From: Escallonia rubra
Taxonomy: Eukaryota > Streptophyta > Magnoliopsida > Escalloniales > Escalloniaceae
Direction: 5' to 3'
Assembly: GCA_033065855.1 (NCBI GenBank)
Contig: JAVXUO010000708.1
Location: 210,001 to 274,000 of the forward strand
Length of the DNA: 64,000 nt
In this document: positions 19,908-32,379 of the stretch, one piece after another
How the letters are laid out: each line of letters begins with the position of its first letter
Numbering within the stretch: the stretch's first letter is position 1
Position numbers and translations under genes: made by a program
The notes under the pieces: generated by a model
What the model saw: the letters and a program-made list of their open reading frames with translations, nothing else
Told to the model about the DNA's origin: nothing
Database searches by the model: none

Positions 19908-22900
19908 TCAGAGATGTGTTCTCTTGCTTTGATCCCATCCCAATCCCGTGCTGCCCTTGTTTCCAATTGCCTGTAATGGTTCTGTCAAACCCTTTGTGCT
20001 ATTGCCGAGTGCTTCCCCCTGTACGTGACAATGAGAAATATGTCAAGTGATCAGCATTATAAAAATGATCTCAGGTCGTACGCAAATTGGAAGATCATCT
20101 CATTCTTTTTTTCGTCCCTCCATTGTTAGGCGTGACCGAGGTGGCTTCAGTTCTTGTGGTGAATTTTCTAAATTCTCGTGCAGCCATTCTGTTCAACACC
20201 TTCTGTTCAATAACTCGAGTCCTGCTGCGGAAGCCCAATATTTCATTTACAATAGCAAATTAGCCATTTGCATACTAAGTTGTTTTCTAAAGTTGCACCT
20301 CCCCCTAAACCTAACACCTAAGCCCGATAAGAAACTACCCCACCACCCAACCCCACCAAAACAGGCTACAATGGTAAAGAATGTGGAATCTTTCAGCCAC
20401 CATCCTTGTTTCGTTTTCCTACTCCGAGCTAACAATGACTAAACCTGGAATACTATGGAACTAAGACCATATTTTAAATAGTGGAAAGGATGGAGCATCA
20501 GGGAAAACGTGCGCATCTGGCTTCATTTTACGAGTTATGAAAACTAATTCTCTTAGAAATTTACCTCCTTCCAGCCCATGTTTTCCAGTATTCTCCTAGC
20601 ATAACTATCGGCACCAAATGACATGTTCCAGGATTCAGCAGCAGCTTGCTCCGCACAAGCAGAATTAGGAGATGACGGTGTAGAATCAGCATCAACTTGT
20701 GTTTTCTTTTGTCCAGGACCCACACCAAAACCACCGTGCAAGGTTCTTCTCTCTGCAGCTCTATCTCTGTATATATGGCTTTTGTTCTGGAAGTGCAACA
20801 GGACATAATAAGTACAAGGGAAGGTAAAACAATCAGGCATAAGGAAATGACTAATATGATATAACCATTTCAGAAAACTTCAAAAATATTGGTCACACCT
20901 CTCTAGTTCTTAAGTAAAGATAAATAACTGCACTCAGCAGTTTGGTAAACACCTAAATGTTATAGCCTCAAGAAACCACCCAAAATAGGTGCCAAGAGAT
21001 GCAGCTACTCATGCAGGTACTAAAGAAGTTGGGCTGCACTTAAACAATGATAAGAACAAATGGAGAACCTTCAAACTAAAACACAGAATGTGGTATTTAA
21101 CCTGACTACATCAATCCGAACTGCCCCACAACAAACCTTATAGGGTCAAGTGTTTCAAAAGACCAACTAAAACAACTACATAGCTAATTTATTGAGAAAG
21201 TGGCATAAGTTTGCTCATATAAACCCTGGTGACTCCGGATGAATGAAACTGCAAAAGAAAACTGGGTGTACTGATATACAATAATTGCCTAGAAAACTAG
21301 ATGTAACGGTAAACAGTAATTGCCTCGCATCACACTCTATCCATATGAGCTTGAAACAGCTCACTTGCCAATCTTGTCATTTATCTGAACTTGTATCTTT
21401 GTAATGCTCTATTATGAATATATATATATATATATATAGGGAGCTGATCCGTTGATAGCGCTAGCAACTTGCTAGCGCTGTTTGGCCATCCGCTACATTA
21501 TGTAGCGGACGATAATTTACCGTCCGCTACATAATGTAGCGAACGGTGAAAAAAATCGCTGTTGTGCTGCGCGATCTGGCCGTCCATTCTCGCCCATGGA
21601 CGGCCAGATCGCGCTAGCAACTTGGGTTAAGTTGCTAGCGCTATCATTTCTCCACCATAAATCTGGCCGTCCACGTGTACTCGCGGATGGCCCAGATTTT
21701 TTTTTTTTTTTTTTTAAAGTTACAACCACCACTCTTTCAAGCGGTTGCAAAAAAACCCAAAAATGCCCCTTTAAGAAGGAAAAACCCAAACCGCCAGTCT
21801 TTGTAGCGGTTGGGGGCCCACTAATTTCCTCCCAACCGCTACAAAGTGTAGCAATTGGGAGCACACCCAACCTCTACAAAGACTGGGGGATGAAATCATT
21901 GCAATTTTATTTTTTTTAAGCCTTCTTTTGTGACACCAAAGGACTTTGTCACATCAAGCCACTTTGGCCCCACCACCCAACCTCTACAAAGACTAATAAG
22001 GGTTGGAATCATGACTTTTTTTTTTTTGCTGCCTTCTTTCGTGAGCAGCCTTAAGACTTTACATCAAGCCACCCAACCGCTACACTTAGGAGCGGTTGGC
22101 CTCCGTCCAAATCCACACACAACAAAAAAATTTCATTAAAAAAACCCTAAGTGGCCCCACTTTTTCATTAATTTTTTTTAACGTGCCTAAGTTGCAATGA
22201 GAAAAACAAAAGTGAAAAAAAATTACAAATTTTTTCAGAAGTTATAAATTAGGCGCTAAAGTGTGCGCGAATAAACGCATCATAAGAAAACGGAAAAAAT
22301 AATTTCCCTCGATTTTCGCAGAAATTCATAGAAATGGCCTAACTAACGTGCCTAAATTGCAATGAGCGAAAAAAAGTGAAAAAAAAAATTTAACAAAATT
22401 TTTCGGAAGTTATGAATTAGGCGCTAAAGTGTGCGCGAATAGGCACGTCATAGGAAAAACCGAAATTCATAAAAGTGGGGCCACTTAGGGTTTTTTTAAT
22501 GAAAACAATTTTGTTGTGTGTGGATTTGGACGGAGGCCAACCGCTCCTAAGTGTAGCGGTTGGGTGGCTTGATGTAAAGTCTTAAGGATGCTCACGAAAG
22601 AAGGCAGCAAAAAATAAAAAAAAAAGTCATGATTCCAACCCCCAGTCTTTGTAGAGGTTGGGTGTGCTCCCAATTGCTACATTTTGTAGCGGTTGGGAGG
22701 AAATTAGTGGGCCCCCAACCGGTACAAAGACTGGCGGTTTGGGTTTTTCCTTCTTAAAGGGGCATTTTTGGGTTTTTTTGCAACCGCTTGAAAGAGTGGT
22801 GGTTGCAACTTTTTCAAAAAAAAAAACAGATCTGGGCCATCCACGAGTACACGTGGACGGCCAGATTGGCTCCCTATATATATATATTAGTTAATACAGG

Positions 22901-25900
22901 CCATAAGAATATCTAAGAGAAAAGATAACAGTTCCAGCTTCAAAAAACTTTGCAGAAGTTACCTGAGGGGATATAAACTGCTGGCCGGTCGACAAAGTAA
23001 CACCCTTGTGAACAGGAACCGCCTCGATCAATTTGGTACTAGGCTGTGGTTTTGTTTGCCTATCAATGAACAATTCTGGGAAGCCCCAATTGTTTGTTGG
23101 GTTAGAAGAGTCGTAAGTTGATAAGGATTTCAAGTAACCAATGCTAGGGCTCCTCAATTTATAAAACTGGCCTGCATGTAGCAATGAGAAGCAACTACAA
23201 TTAACAAACACTACAGAGAGAGTGGGCCTGCATGTAGCAATGAGGACCAACTACAATTAACAAAACGCTACAGAGAGGAAGGGAGGGATGGATGGAAACG
23301 AAAATGGGGAAGGACCGTCATGTTGTCCAACTTTTTACATGCATCATAGTACATACCGACTTTCAAAATCAGAATCCACCTGAAGATACTTGTTTTCATG
23401 AGTCACAACTTTGTAGAAAGAAACGTTCCAGACGGGCTACATAAAGAACTAAATTACATGGTTAACCTATGGAAAGAGGAGATAAAATTCCCCAACGAAG
23501 ATGGCCAGGCCTCTTTTAAGCAAAGAAAGAAAAAACGTTTTCAACATATATATAAAAAAGTCTTCATTCACAAAAGTCCGTGTGAAGAATGATTATTGTA
23601 CAACGGATGAAGACTTAACCATTTCACATAAAGTAAGAGTAGATAGTCCAGAACAAAAATGCCAAAAAGATATCGCCACATGCAACTGGCCTAAGTCTTT
23701 GACACATGACTTAACACGTATCTATCAATATTACATGACAAGTACGTGCTTCAGTTCTGAGACTCCAATGCAAGACATGCTTTACAGGTCAGATTGAAAG
23801 TAGATCATATACTTTGCCTGCCAAACAATTTGATGGGTATGGCATTGACAACTTCTTAATACCAAATGGAAGATTAACGGTAAACACTCATGCATAAAAC
23901 TAATAGAATATGGATTCAGAAGAAACTTTTCCTGGATACTCAAGTTCATAAATATCGTTGAAGAGGTATGTAAGACGATTCCAGTCCAACAGATGCTAGG
24001 ATTATAATCCTTCCATCAGGCAAAAGCAGCAAGTGATCAAAATATAAAATCCTAGTCCATTACTAGAAGTTCTTGCAATTTCTGTAGTTCAATTATTCCT
24101 TCAGAGAGCAATAATCATGTGGGAAAAGTTTTGATAATTTGGAAGTTGCAATCCAATTTTCACTCTAAAAGAAAAACCGGTATATGTCTTAAAGATAAAA
24201 AATATCAAGTGTAGAGAGACCGTGTGTGTATTCTTTCTCAAATGAATGGAGACAAACGGCAAACCTGACGTAACTCGTACCAGATCAAGATGCGCTTCAC
24301 ATATTGGAGCTGTTTTCAGTAAACCACCACCTGATGGCATTGAGGGATGAAGCTTAGTGGACCGGCTCACTAGTCGTCCCACCAGCCTGGCCACCTGACT
24401 TTTCCTGTCCCTTTTGGTTTCTGTCACCAATTCCCAGTCCCATAGATCGACTACCGGGAAAGCTGGCATCGGTCTTTCATCAGATTGAATAACTTGACCA
24501 TACTGAGCTCGCCAATTTTCTTCATCCTGATTATCACCTGGGGACACACACACATGGTGACACAGCGTGAGAGTCTTCAAATGCATCTAAATAGAAAATT
24601 GCAGCTACTAAACCTTTTTTCTGAATGAATATAGATGCATGATCCAAAAAGCATAGATCAGTCAGTAAGAGGAGCAGATATTCCATCATCCAGGACCATC
24701 CCATGGCATAGCTCATAATCCAGAACCACTAGATAGGAGAGGCGGAAGAGTTCATTTGGTACTATTTTTGCAGTCTATAGGCATAGGGAGCACCACCTAG
24801 GCTATGCCCCTGCACTTCTGGATACTTACACAAATTAGAAGTACGGCATCCTATTCTAGAAAATAAAATGGAGAAAACATCCAAGAAGATAATCGTACGA
24901 GATTCACAATGTCCAGATATTATATCAACTTAACCAGGTCGACACTGGAAAGTTAAAAATTAAAATCATATCATCAGCAATATAAGGTAATGGCCCTTAC
25001 AAGGTGACTATTGCGGTTAATAGTTGGTAATGAAAGCAAATAAGATCAAGCTATATTCCTGCTCATGATGTCCACAACTATAATATCACTGCATGCACAG
25101 GCAGACCTATTAAACTGAAAATGAAATTTGTGGCGCTTATGGGGATGTGCTGGAGGAGGGGGAGACAAGTATCAAGTTCCTAGCACAAACCTTTGTCTAA
25201 GACACTTCCAGTTGCATCAAGCGCGCAACAGTCACCTGGATCCGTTTCATGAGTATCATTGATCCCCACACCTGGAGAAAGCAATCCACTTAAATTCTGA
25301 TTTCTACAGCCTTATCTCTCTAAACTGGTACCAGCACTATTTTGACAAACCATGGCCATCCCCTTCTTCCATCTCTGCAGGCATCCTTGCGTCAGAAGCA
25401 GCATCAATTTCTTGGTTGGAGTAACCCGACAAATAAAGATCGATAAGGGTATCTTCTAACCTAACAATAGCATAAACAGGTTAAGAAAAAAATTACCGAA
25501 CCAACTACAGGTAAAACGACAGTAAATAAGGAAGAAAAAGGCGCACCATTCTGATGGTGGTGGTGGATTTTCAGGCAGGTGACAGTTTTCGCTCTTCATG
25601 CTGACTATTAAGAATGAATAAATGCAAGATTTATCAATTGATCAAGTCACCCGGATTTATGTGCCAAATGGCTTACATCAACATAATTGCCTCACCAGCA
25701 ACGGGCTCATCAGGGACTGTCTCTAATTTATTAACTTCAGATTCAAATAGAGCATAGACCTCATCCTCATGACAAGGTGCATCTATGCATGACTCTTCTT
25801 GAACAGGTTCATCAGGAAAACTACCATCAAACTGACGCATTCCAGAATGATCTCCCTGAAACAGTATAAGCAAAATACTTACAATAGAAATTGGCATAGT

Positions 25901-27377
25901 CTTAAACATAGTTTCAGTCCTACCTATTCACTAAGAGAAACGCAAAGGGAGCAAAGGGAAGGAAAAGAATAAAATAGGTTCCATGCAACCTGGTTAGATC
26001 CCATCAGCACATAATTGCCATCCTCAAATTTGTAATATAGACCATCTCTACTGCTGTAATACCAGCCCGCACTAGGATCATGGTAAAATCCACTACTGCA
26101 GTAAATTAAGCCAGAACAGGGTCAGAAAACTAGAAGAAACATAACTAAAAGTTTCTTGTGACATTACTGGAAGTTTAGGTTGATTTGCGCACTCCGAAAG
26201 CAGTATAGAAACCAGAAACAGTTCGATGAATGATATACGTCCATCCAAACAACACTGTGTAAGAGGGACAATTCTAATAGCAATAGAACCCTAGCAATTT
26301 CAGGTTGTACTTAGAGGAGGGTGACTAAGCCAATTAACATGTAGTAAGAAGAATGCTGTCAATGTACTGGGAAAGGCTTACTAACCCATCTTCTTGAACC
26401 ATGAGAGGCGATAAAAGTCAACGCCTTCAAGGACTACGTTTTATATGGGCAGCATGCCCCCTGTAGAGCAAGAACGTCAATGCTTTTAAGATTCTTAAAA
26501 AATGTTGTTCTTGCAGGGGTTGTAGCAAGGATGACTTTGCAAGTCTTCACTTTCTTATGGCACTTGGTTTCCAATATTCCATTACATGTCCAAAAACTTA
26601 AAAAACGCAGGTGTTGTTCGCTGTCCTCATCAAGAGGACTTCCGGTTAGTGCAGGTATACATGCGTGATACTGCCAATTTTCGGGAATACACTGGCCACA
26701 ACTTGTTATGATATTGTATATAAGTCCACCTTAGTTAGAGAATCACGCCAAGTGAGCAAGTAACAGGTGGAAATTAGTTCTTTCCGAGTTAATTCAAGGA
26801 AGTAGAAGAAAGAAACCTTAGCTTAGCCAAGGGGATTTTCAGGACCAGAGAAAGTATATTTGTACCTAGGATTTTGATACGACGGCAATGGTGCATATAT
26901 GTAAATAAAAAGAGAGAATAGAATTTCCGACCTAGAATTGTGATACAATAGGTCAAGAGTATATGTGTATGAAAACCCACCTTGGGGCACAAGAACAGTA
27001 GCCTCGAATTTAATTGTTAGACAACAAATTCATTTGACTTTAGATCACCAAAACCCTAGCTCAAACAAACAAAGTACATAATCTTATATCACCAAAACCC
27101 TCTCTCAAAGAAACAGAGTACCAATCATGATTGCAAAACTCTAATTACCCATCAAATTCTCCATAATTATCAAGAAAGCTTATGAAATTGTCACTAAACC
27201 AAGTCTGTAACATTAGGAACATATGAGCAAAATTAGATTAGGGTAGAAGGGTATCTGAAGGGGGTGAAAAGAGAGAAACCTGGCATGGTAATAAAGCTGA
27301 GAATTTTCATCCCACTCGAAAGAGGAGCATCTGTTTTCATGCCTGCCTTCATCACCGGATCCGTTGGTTCCCGCCAT
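19908..27377 (-). CDS. OCRE and G-patch domain protein (probable RNA-processing factor)
   Basis: Minus-strand exons: 27377-27280, 26095-25990, 25855-25696, 25604-25547, 25460-25351, 25271-25191, 24537-24265, 23171-22963, 20786-20565 and 20018-19908; 475 residues, all GT-AG. An OCRE aromatic repeat spans residues 20-63 (WDENSQLYYHASSGFYHDP, AGWYYSSRDGLYYKFEDG). Residues about 95-300 are acidic, then a conserved middle begins VVDLWDWELVTETKRDRKSQ. A G-patch occupies 420-467 (ADSYARRILENMGWKEGEAL, GNKGSTGLGW). OCRE plus G-patch proteins such as RBM5/RBM10 and AGGF1 act in pre-mRNA splicing. It most resembles the plant D111/G-patch family typified, from memory, by At5g26610. The function is inferred from domains. 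In the G-patch the usual GEGLGK reads GEALGN. Confidence 0.93.
21439..22874. mobile_element. Long foldback element in a TA microsatellite, intron 8 of the OCRE/G-patch gene
   Basis: Ends GGGAGC and GCTCCC are flanked on both sides by TATATATATA. A left arm at about 21661-22165 is the reverse complement of a right arm at about 22475-22866, near-identical for long stretches such as CCGCCAGTCTTTGTAGCGGT and CCTCCGTCCAAATCCACACA. The left arm also has about 105 bp of internal duplication (near 21890-21995). The left 220 bp is a separate run of hairpins absent from the right end. The loop (22180-22460) contains two diverged direct copies of about 120-130 bp. No protein is encoded. It resembles foldback or Mutator-like long-TIR elements; insertion in TA repeats recalls the rice Micron family. 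Confidence 0.8.
23171..23282 (-). repeat. 56-bp tandem duplication spanning the exon 8 splice acceptor
   Basis: On the minus strand the intron 7 end, including the acceptor TACATGCAG/GCC, occurs twice, with exon starts possible at 23171 and 23227. The downstream copy (23171) keeps the reading frame from exon 7; the upstream one would add 56 nt and shift it. The units share CCTGCATGTAGCAATGAG and ACTACAATTAACAAA with few mismatches. Confidence 0.85.
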
Positions 27378-28638
27378 TTATAACTCTCTCCCTTTGCTTG
27401 CTTGTACTTATATAGCAGGTTTAGCTGGTAGTTACTTTGACCACTGGAACTATCCTTGCTCCCCCACCAAAAAAGAAAAATTACCAAAAGTACAAAGAAT
27501 TACCAAATTACACAAAATCTTATTTACCACTCTCTCTGCTTTCGTTTTAAATTTTTTTTCTTTCTATTTCGACCTTTAGTGACAAACAAAGAATGAAATA
27601 GCATATTAAACTCTTCCCTAACTGTTACGTTCACCTATGCCGAGTTTTGTCCCATAGAGATGGCGTTAGATTGGACATGGTATTTACATGTAAGTAGCGT
27701 CAAGATATTTCAAATCTTCCAAGTTTGAGAAGTCACAATCCGCCCCTCGACTTTAGCCACTTGTCGTTATTAATTGTCACAATTTTAACAAAAAATCTTC
27801 AAAATGTCTCGACAACCCTCAACTTTTTAGGAAAACTACCTTACTTAGCCCTAATGATGAATTGCTCAAAAAACCCTGAGGTTTGACATTCTTTGCAAAA
27901 CGATGATTGATTAGAAATTTGACTAAAAATGTTAATAAATTATAAGTTACGCTCTACTTTTCAAAAAAAAAAACCCTATCATCCCCCATTTTTCATGTCC
28001 ATTTCCATCATCAAACTTAGCCATTCACCATCTTCATCCACCGTAACTAAAATCAAAACGATCGGCCCTCGCTAATGCAGTCGATGCAATGATTGATAAC
28101 TTCAAATGATTTCGTCTCTTTTAATGGATCATTTTTGAAAGATTGGAACTAGATTAAACAGATTGGAGATAAAAAAAAAAAAAGTCTAACGTTTGAATAC
28201 AACTAGGTAAAGGGACAAAGTTATAGATTTGTCCGTCCACGTCGAGTTTACCTCATTCTTGTTTAAACACTAATAGAAGGGTCCGTTTTGCAACAAGTGG
28301 CTAACGTTGTGCAGGAGGTCCAAATGACAACTTCTCAAACAAAAACTAGTAAACGACACTATTTCTTTGAGCAATGATTCTTTTTCTATGTCACATTTCA
28401 TCTTGTTTCTTATGCAAACATAAATATGTGTAGTCTCTCGTAACAAAGCTTGATATATTCATATTTTCTTAATTTTGTTTGAAATATTCTTAAAAGATTG
28501 AGACTAGTGTTCCTCGACAGTTTGAATATGACCTAAAGAAATGAAAAATCTAAACCATGACGCTCTACCCAATCTTACAATGGAAACACCTGCAAAATAC
28601 ACCGTGTCCTTAGCAATTTAGTGTCAAATGACCAAAGT
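27378..28638. other. Upstream region of the OCRE/G-patch gene, no gene seen
   Basis: The first few hundred bases upstream of 27377 should hold the minus-strand 5' UTR and promoter, but I see no clear TATA box or leader boundary. The rest is AT-rich and non-coding, with short A or T runs and no recognisable element. Confidence 0.5.
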
Positions 28639-29640
28639 TTTTTTCCCTTTTTTTTTTTTTTAGAATAGGGATATATACCAGGATAATTTTTTAGACGAAT
28701 ATACAAGGAATAGTCGAAAGGTAAAAGACAAATTAATTAGATGACAATCCCATCCAAGTGAGCTATCAAAAGGTAAATAAGAAGAAAAAAAAGATAAAAC
28801 CAGCTAAACATAACAAAATAAATTACAACATAATACTAACAAAAAAAAAAGATAATCAAGCCTAAAACAAAGATAAACACTAAGAAAAACAACCAATCAC
28901 AAAACTCCAACACACCAGCACTATTAACTCCACTTTGACGCTGGAAACGACCTTTTGTGGCCATCCCATATCTGCTGAAAACCTCTCAAAGCCAATAGAA
29001 TCCCCCAAGCAAAATGCCGGAAGAAGCTCCTCATAACCCCCCCGACCGACCACCTGGACCTAACAGAAAAAAAAACCCCCACTGAAGCCACCAATCACCG
29101 GCAGTAAGCCGTGCCCGTCACCACCAATTGCAATTGGAAGAAACCGCCTGCAAACGCAACCACCTAAGCCCCACCGTGACCCATCAGCAAATGCAACCAA
29201 TCAACCACAATTAAGTGCAACCACCAACCTTTCTAGATCTAAGGAGGAAGGGGGAGCATCTAGGGGGAAGGGGGAAATAAGCCCTAGATGAAAAACCTTG
29301 ACCTAAACTCACCTCTCCTTCTCCAACCCATGGCCGCACAACACCCACGAACCCCGCTGGGGACAGAAAAACCCACCGTCAACAATAAAATATCCCCTAA
29401 GCTCACCATAACCCAATCAAAGAGCTCCCTAAGGATTCCAACAGATTAATTCCTCATCAAACCCCAACCTACGACCGGCGCTGGAACAAACGAGGAGAAA
29501 ACCGGATCGATTGCAATCCGGCCACAAACTCCATCCAGCTCACCTTCGCCACCAAGATCCGCCACGAACTTGAACTAAGCACCAACTAGACTACCGCATC
29601 ACCACTCGTCGGGAAACCCGGCGGTGGTTACGGAAACGGA
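28639..29640 (-). mobile_element. Possible poly-A-tailed non-autonomous retroelement
   Basis: Read on the minus strand, a GC-moderate stretch (TGGTGG-type triplets) is followed by a T-rich 3' UTR-like zone and ends TATATATCCCTATTCT plus a run of about 14 A at 28653-28640. No domain is encoded. It could be an internally deleted LINE or a SINE-like retrocopy. I did not find a target duplication. Confidence 0.35.
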
Positions 29641-29895
29641 GAAGAAGCGAGATGTAACAGAAAGTGAAGATGTTTCGCATTTTTTTGGCTTCCAAATGTT
29701 TTATTTATCTCAACGTCAAATGCCAAATGCCAAAATGCAAAGGTTTTTCAAAATCAGGAGAATGTTGCAAAATCATGGGTTTATCCATTGGTGTGCCAGA
29801 GCATTCTTCACTAGGGAGTAATCTTTTTATAATTTTAAAGCAAATTTTGGTCATAAAAAAGCGAACAAGAATGCACAGTGCATTCTAACAATTAA

Positions 29896-30325
29896 GGGTT
29901 CGTTTGACAAATTTTTTTTTTTGGTTTTCAGTTTTTAAGGAGCAGTTTTTAAAGAGCAGCTTAAATTTTTTTTTTACAAAAACTAGTGGGTGTTTGATAA
30001 CCTTTTTTTTTTATTTTTTATTTGGTAACCCTTTTTATTTTGACTTTTTTTTTTTTAGTGATTTGCAGTGGCGGTGGTGGGGCGTAACGGTGGTCGACGG
30101 TGGTGGTGGTGGTGGCTGCCGGAGGTGGTCGCCGGCGGCCGGAGGTGGTCGCCTGAGGTGGCTGCCGGCGGTGGGAGGGTGGCGGTGGTGGTGTCAAAAA
30201 AAAAATCAAAAGTGAAAAAAAAAAAAAAAACCTGTTTTTGGAGTTTTTTTTTTTACTCTTTAGTTTAAAATCTGGTTTTTTAAATTGGAGAAGGAAAAAA
30301 AAGAAATGGTTACCAAACGCACTCC
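29896..30325. mobile_element. MITE-like element with a GGT-triplet core
   Basis: Ends GGGTTCGTTTGACAAA and GGTTACCAAACGCACTCC are imperfect inverted repeats of the (G/T)GCGTTTGGTAAC kind frequent at plant MITE ends. Between A/T homopolymers lies a GGTGGT/GCCGGCGG core (30065-30195). Overlapping open frames on both strands across the core are low-complexity artefacts. No clear target duplication. Confidence 0.5.
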
Positions 30326-32379
30326 AAGACTCTCCATAAAATTTCTGAGCATATAGATTGCCTCTTCAGCATGCAGCTACCATAAAAAGAAAACTAGATT
30401 GAATTTTGTATCTTTTTTTTTCACATTTCTGGAGAAAAGGACAACTTCACACGCGCGTGTGTGGTCACGGACACATTGTTGAAAATGGTTGGCCTTGTAA
30501 AATCCAGAGCCCTTTTTACTCAAGTGATAGACTTGATGAACCCACGTAGATAGCCAGCTTATGTGCTACCAAATTTCATGTATGCCTAATTACAGATTTA
30601 CATAATCTCAAACCCGTACATACTCAAGATTTAGTTTTCCACATAAAATCACATAGTTTTGGTTCGTACTTGAAAAACATCTCAGACTTCTGAATTGGTG
30701 CTCCAATCTCCAATTGATGGTAAGACTTCGAATTGTTTGGATGTTTGCTAGAATTTCAAGACACTAGTTGCCGCCACCACCTTCCTCTAATCTAACCCAC
30801 TAGCGCCGCCCCATGTTCCCAAACCCCTCCCCTCTCTATCGAACCCACCATCACTTCCCTGCGACAACCACCAACACCAAATGGACCCCGCCCCAACCGC
30901 ATCCACCCTCCTCTTTAGTTTTTCCAAATCCACCACCACTTTCTCTACCTAACTCACTATAACAACCACATTCCTCTCACCTTTTCCCAGCCCCCCACCA
31001 CCACCAAACCCAACACAATTGACATCACCAACACTTTCCCACCATCAATGAACCACCACCAGATCCACCATAATTTCTATGGATATTCCTTAGTAAACCC
31101 ACACTTATGCGACCACCACCACAACAATATTCCTCCTTTCCCTAGACCTACTACTAGTTTCTCACTACACCAGCCACCATAGGTTGGAGACTAACGCCGC
31201 TGCTAGGGGTGGGGGGGGGGGTATTGCAAGGGCCTTGACTTCGATGATGTGGCTACTACATGAACTTTAATTGTGAGATGATATAACTGTCACATAGGTA
31301 CTTATTACAAGTTGTCCAATTTGAGCGTCGATTCGGAAGTTCAAGGTGGTGGGAATCACAACAAAAAAAAAAAAAAATTGGAGTGTTTCGCTCACACTAC
31401 TTCGAAATATGGAGTTCTATGAGCAACTCATCTCAAGCATACTCCCCGCTGCTTGAACAATTCTTGCATCTCAAACGTCGTCGTCATATTTGCTTAATCA
31501 CCTTCACTTGCCGCACCAAATTCAAGAAGCTGCTTGATATGCCGCAATGACACTCTCCTGCTTCGGGATTTGAAACGTATTTAATTGGTTTTGACATCTT
31601 GGCTTGAATATGTTGTCCACTGTAGCAACCCCAATGTCCTCTATTTACTGCATGACAACAAATTTTGAAGAGACCACTACGGGAATGGGTTAAGAATATC
31701 TGTAATTGTTCTTGATCGCACACTCGGTATAGCAATACAAGCGGTTGAAAAAAAAAATTCTTTGGAAAATTTGGTTGACAAAAAGAACCCTAATAATTAA
31801 CCGACAAACAAACAACAAAAGCATGTAGATTATGCTTAAAGGAAACAAAATGCGAAGTAATTACCGGCAATTTCATATTTACCAATGCCTCACATACCCC
31901 ATTATTAATTACCAGAATATTTTCACCAATTTAAGAGTGAAGCCCAGGCGGCCAGATGAACGAAACCAGAGAAAGTTTCTTGCCACTTTCAAGTTCAACA
32001 TCTTTCACTACACCGGGCTAATTGCTTAGCAAATTCCTTCAACAAGTCTGGACTAGAGACATTTGTGTAGTGTAAGGTGAAGAAACAAAGAATTAACAGT
32101 CAAAGAGGGTTGGAGAGAGAGTGAGAGAGAGATGTTGAAGTCGATAATTAAAAGCTAGTAAATAATTTTTAACAATAATTTTTAAAACTTTTTGGTTAAA
32201 GTCGATAACTATAAACTAGGAAATATATTTAACGATCATCATTTATTGTTGTACGAAGAATTTGTATGCTCTGCTTGCGATCCGGAACGCAACCAACATT
32301 TTCTCGTGTTAATAATGTCAGATGATGACCAAATCCTAGCTATAGAAATACACAATCCCCCATTGTGTATCTAATCATT
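30326..32379. other. Gene-free stretch with a CCA-rich block
   Basis: 30770-31160 is a pyrimidine- and CCA-rich block without a sustained reading frame. The rest is AT-rich, with an A13 run near 31365 and a G10 run at 31211-31220. I see no gene; a LINE 5' portion may begin somewhere after 32200. Confidence 0.5.

Noticed and set aside
24534-24716. Minus-strand frame overlapping exon 7 of the OCRE/G-patch gene
   Set aside because: Intron sequence; the splice acceptor at 24538 and the phase define the exon.
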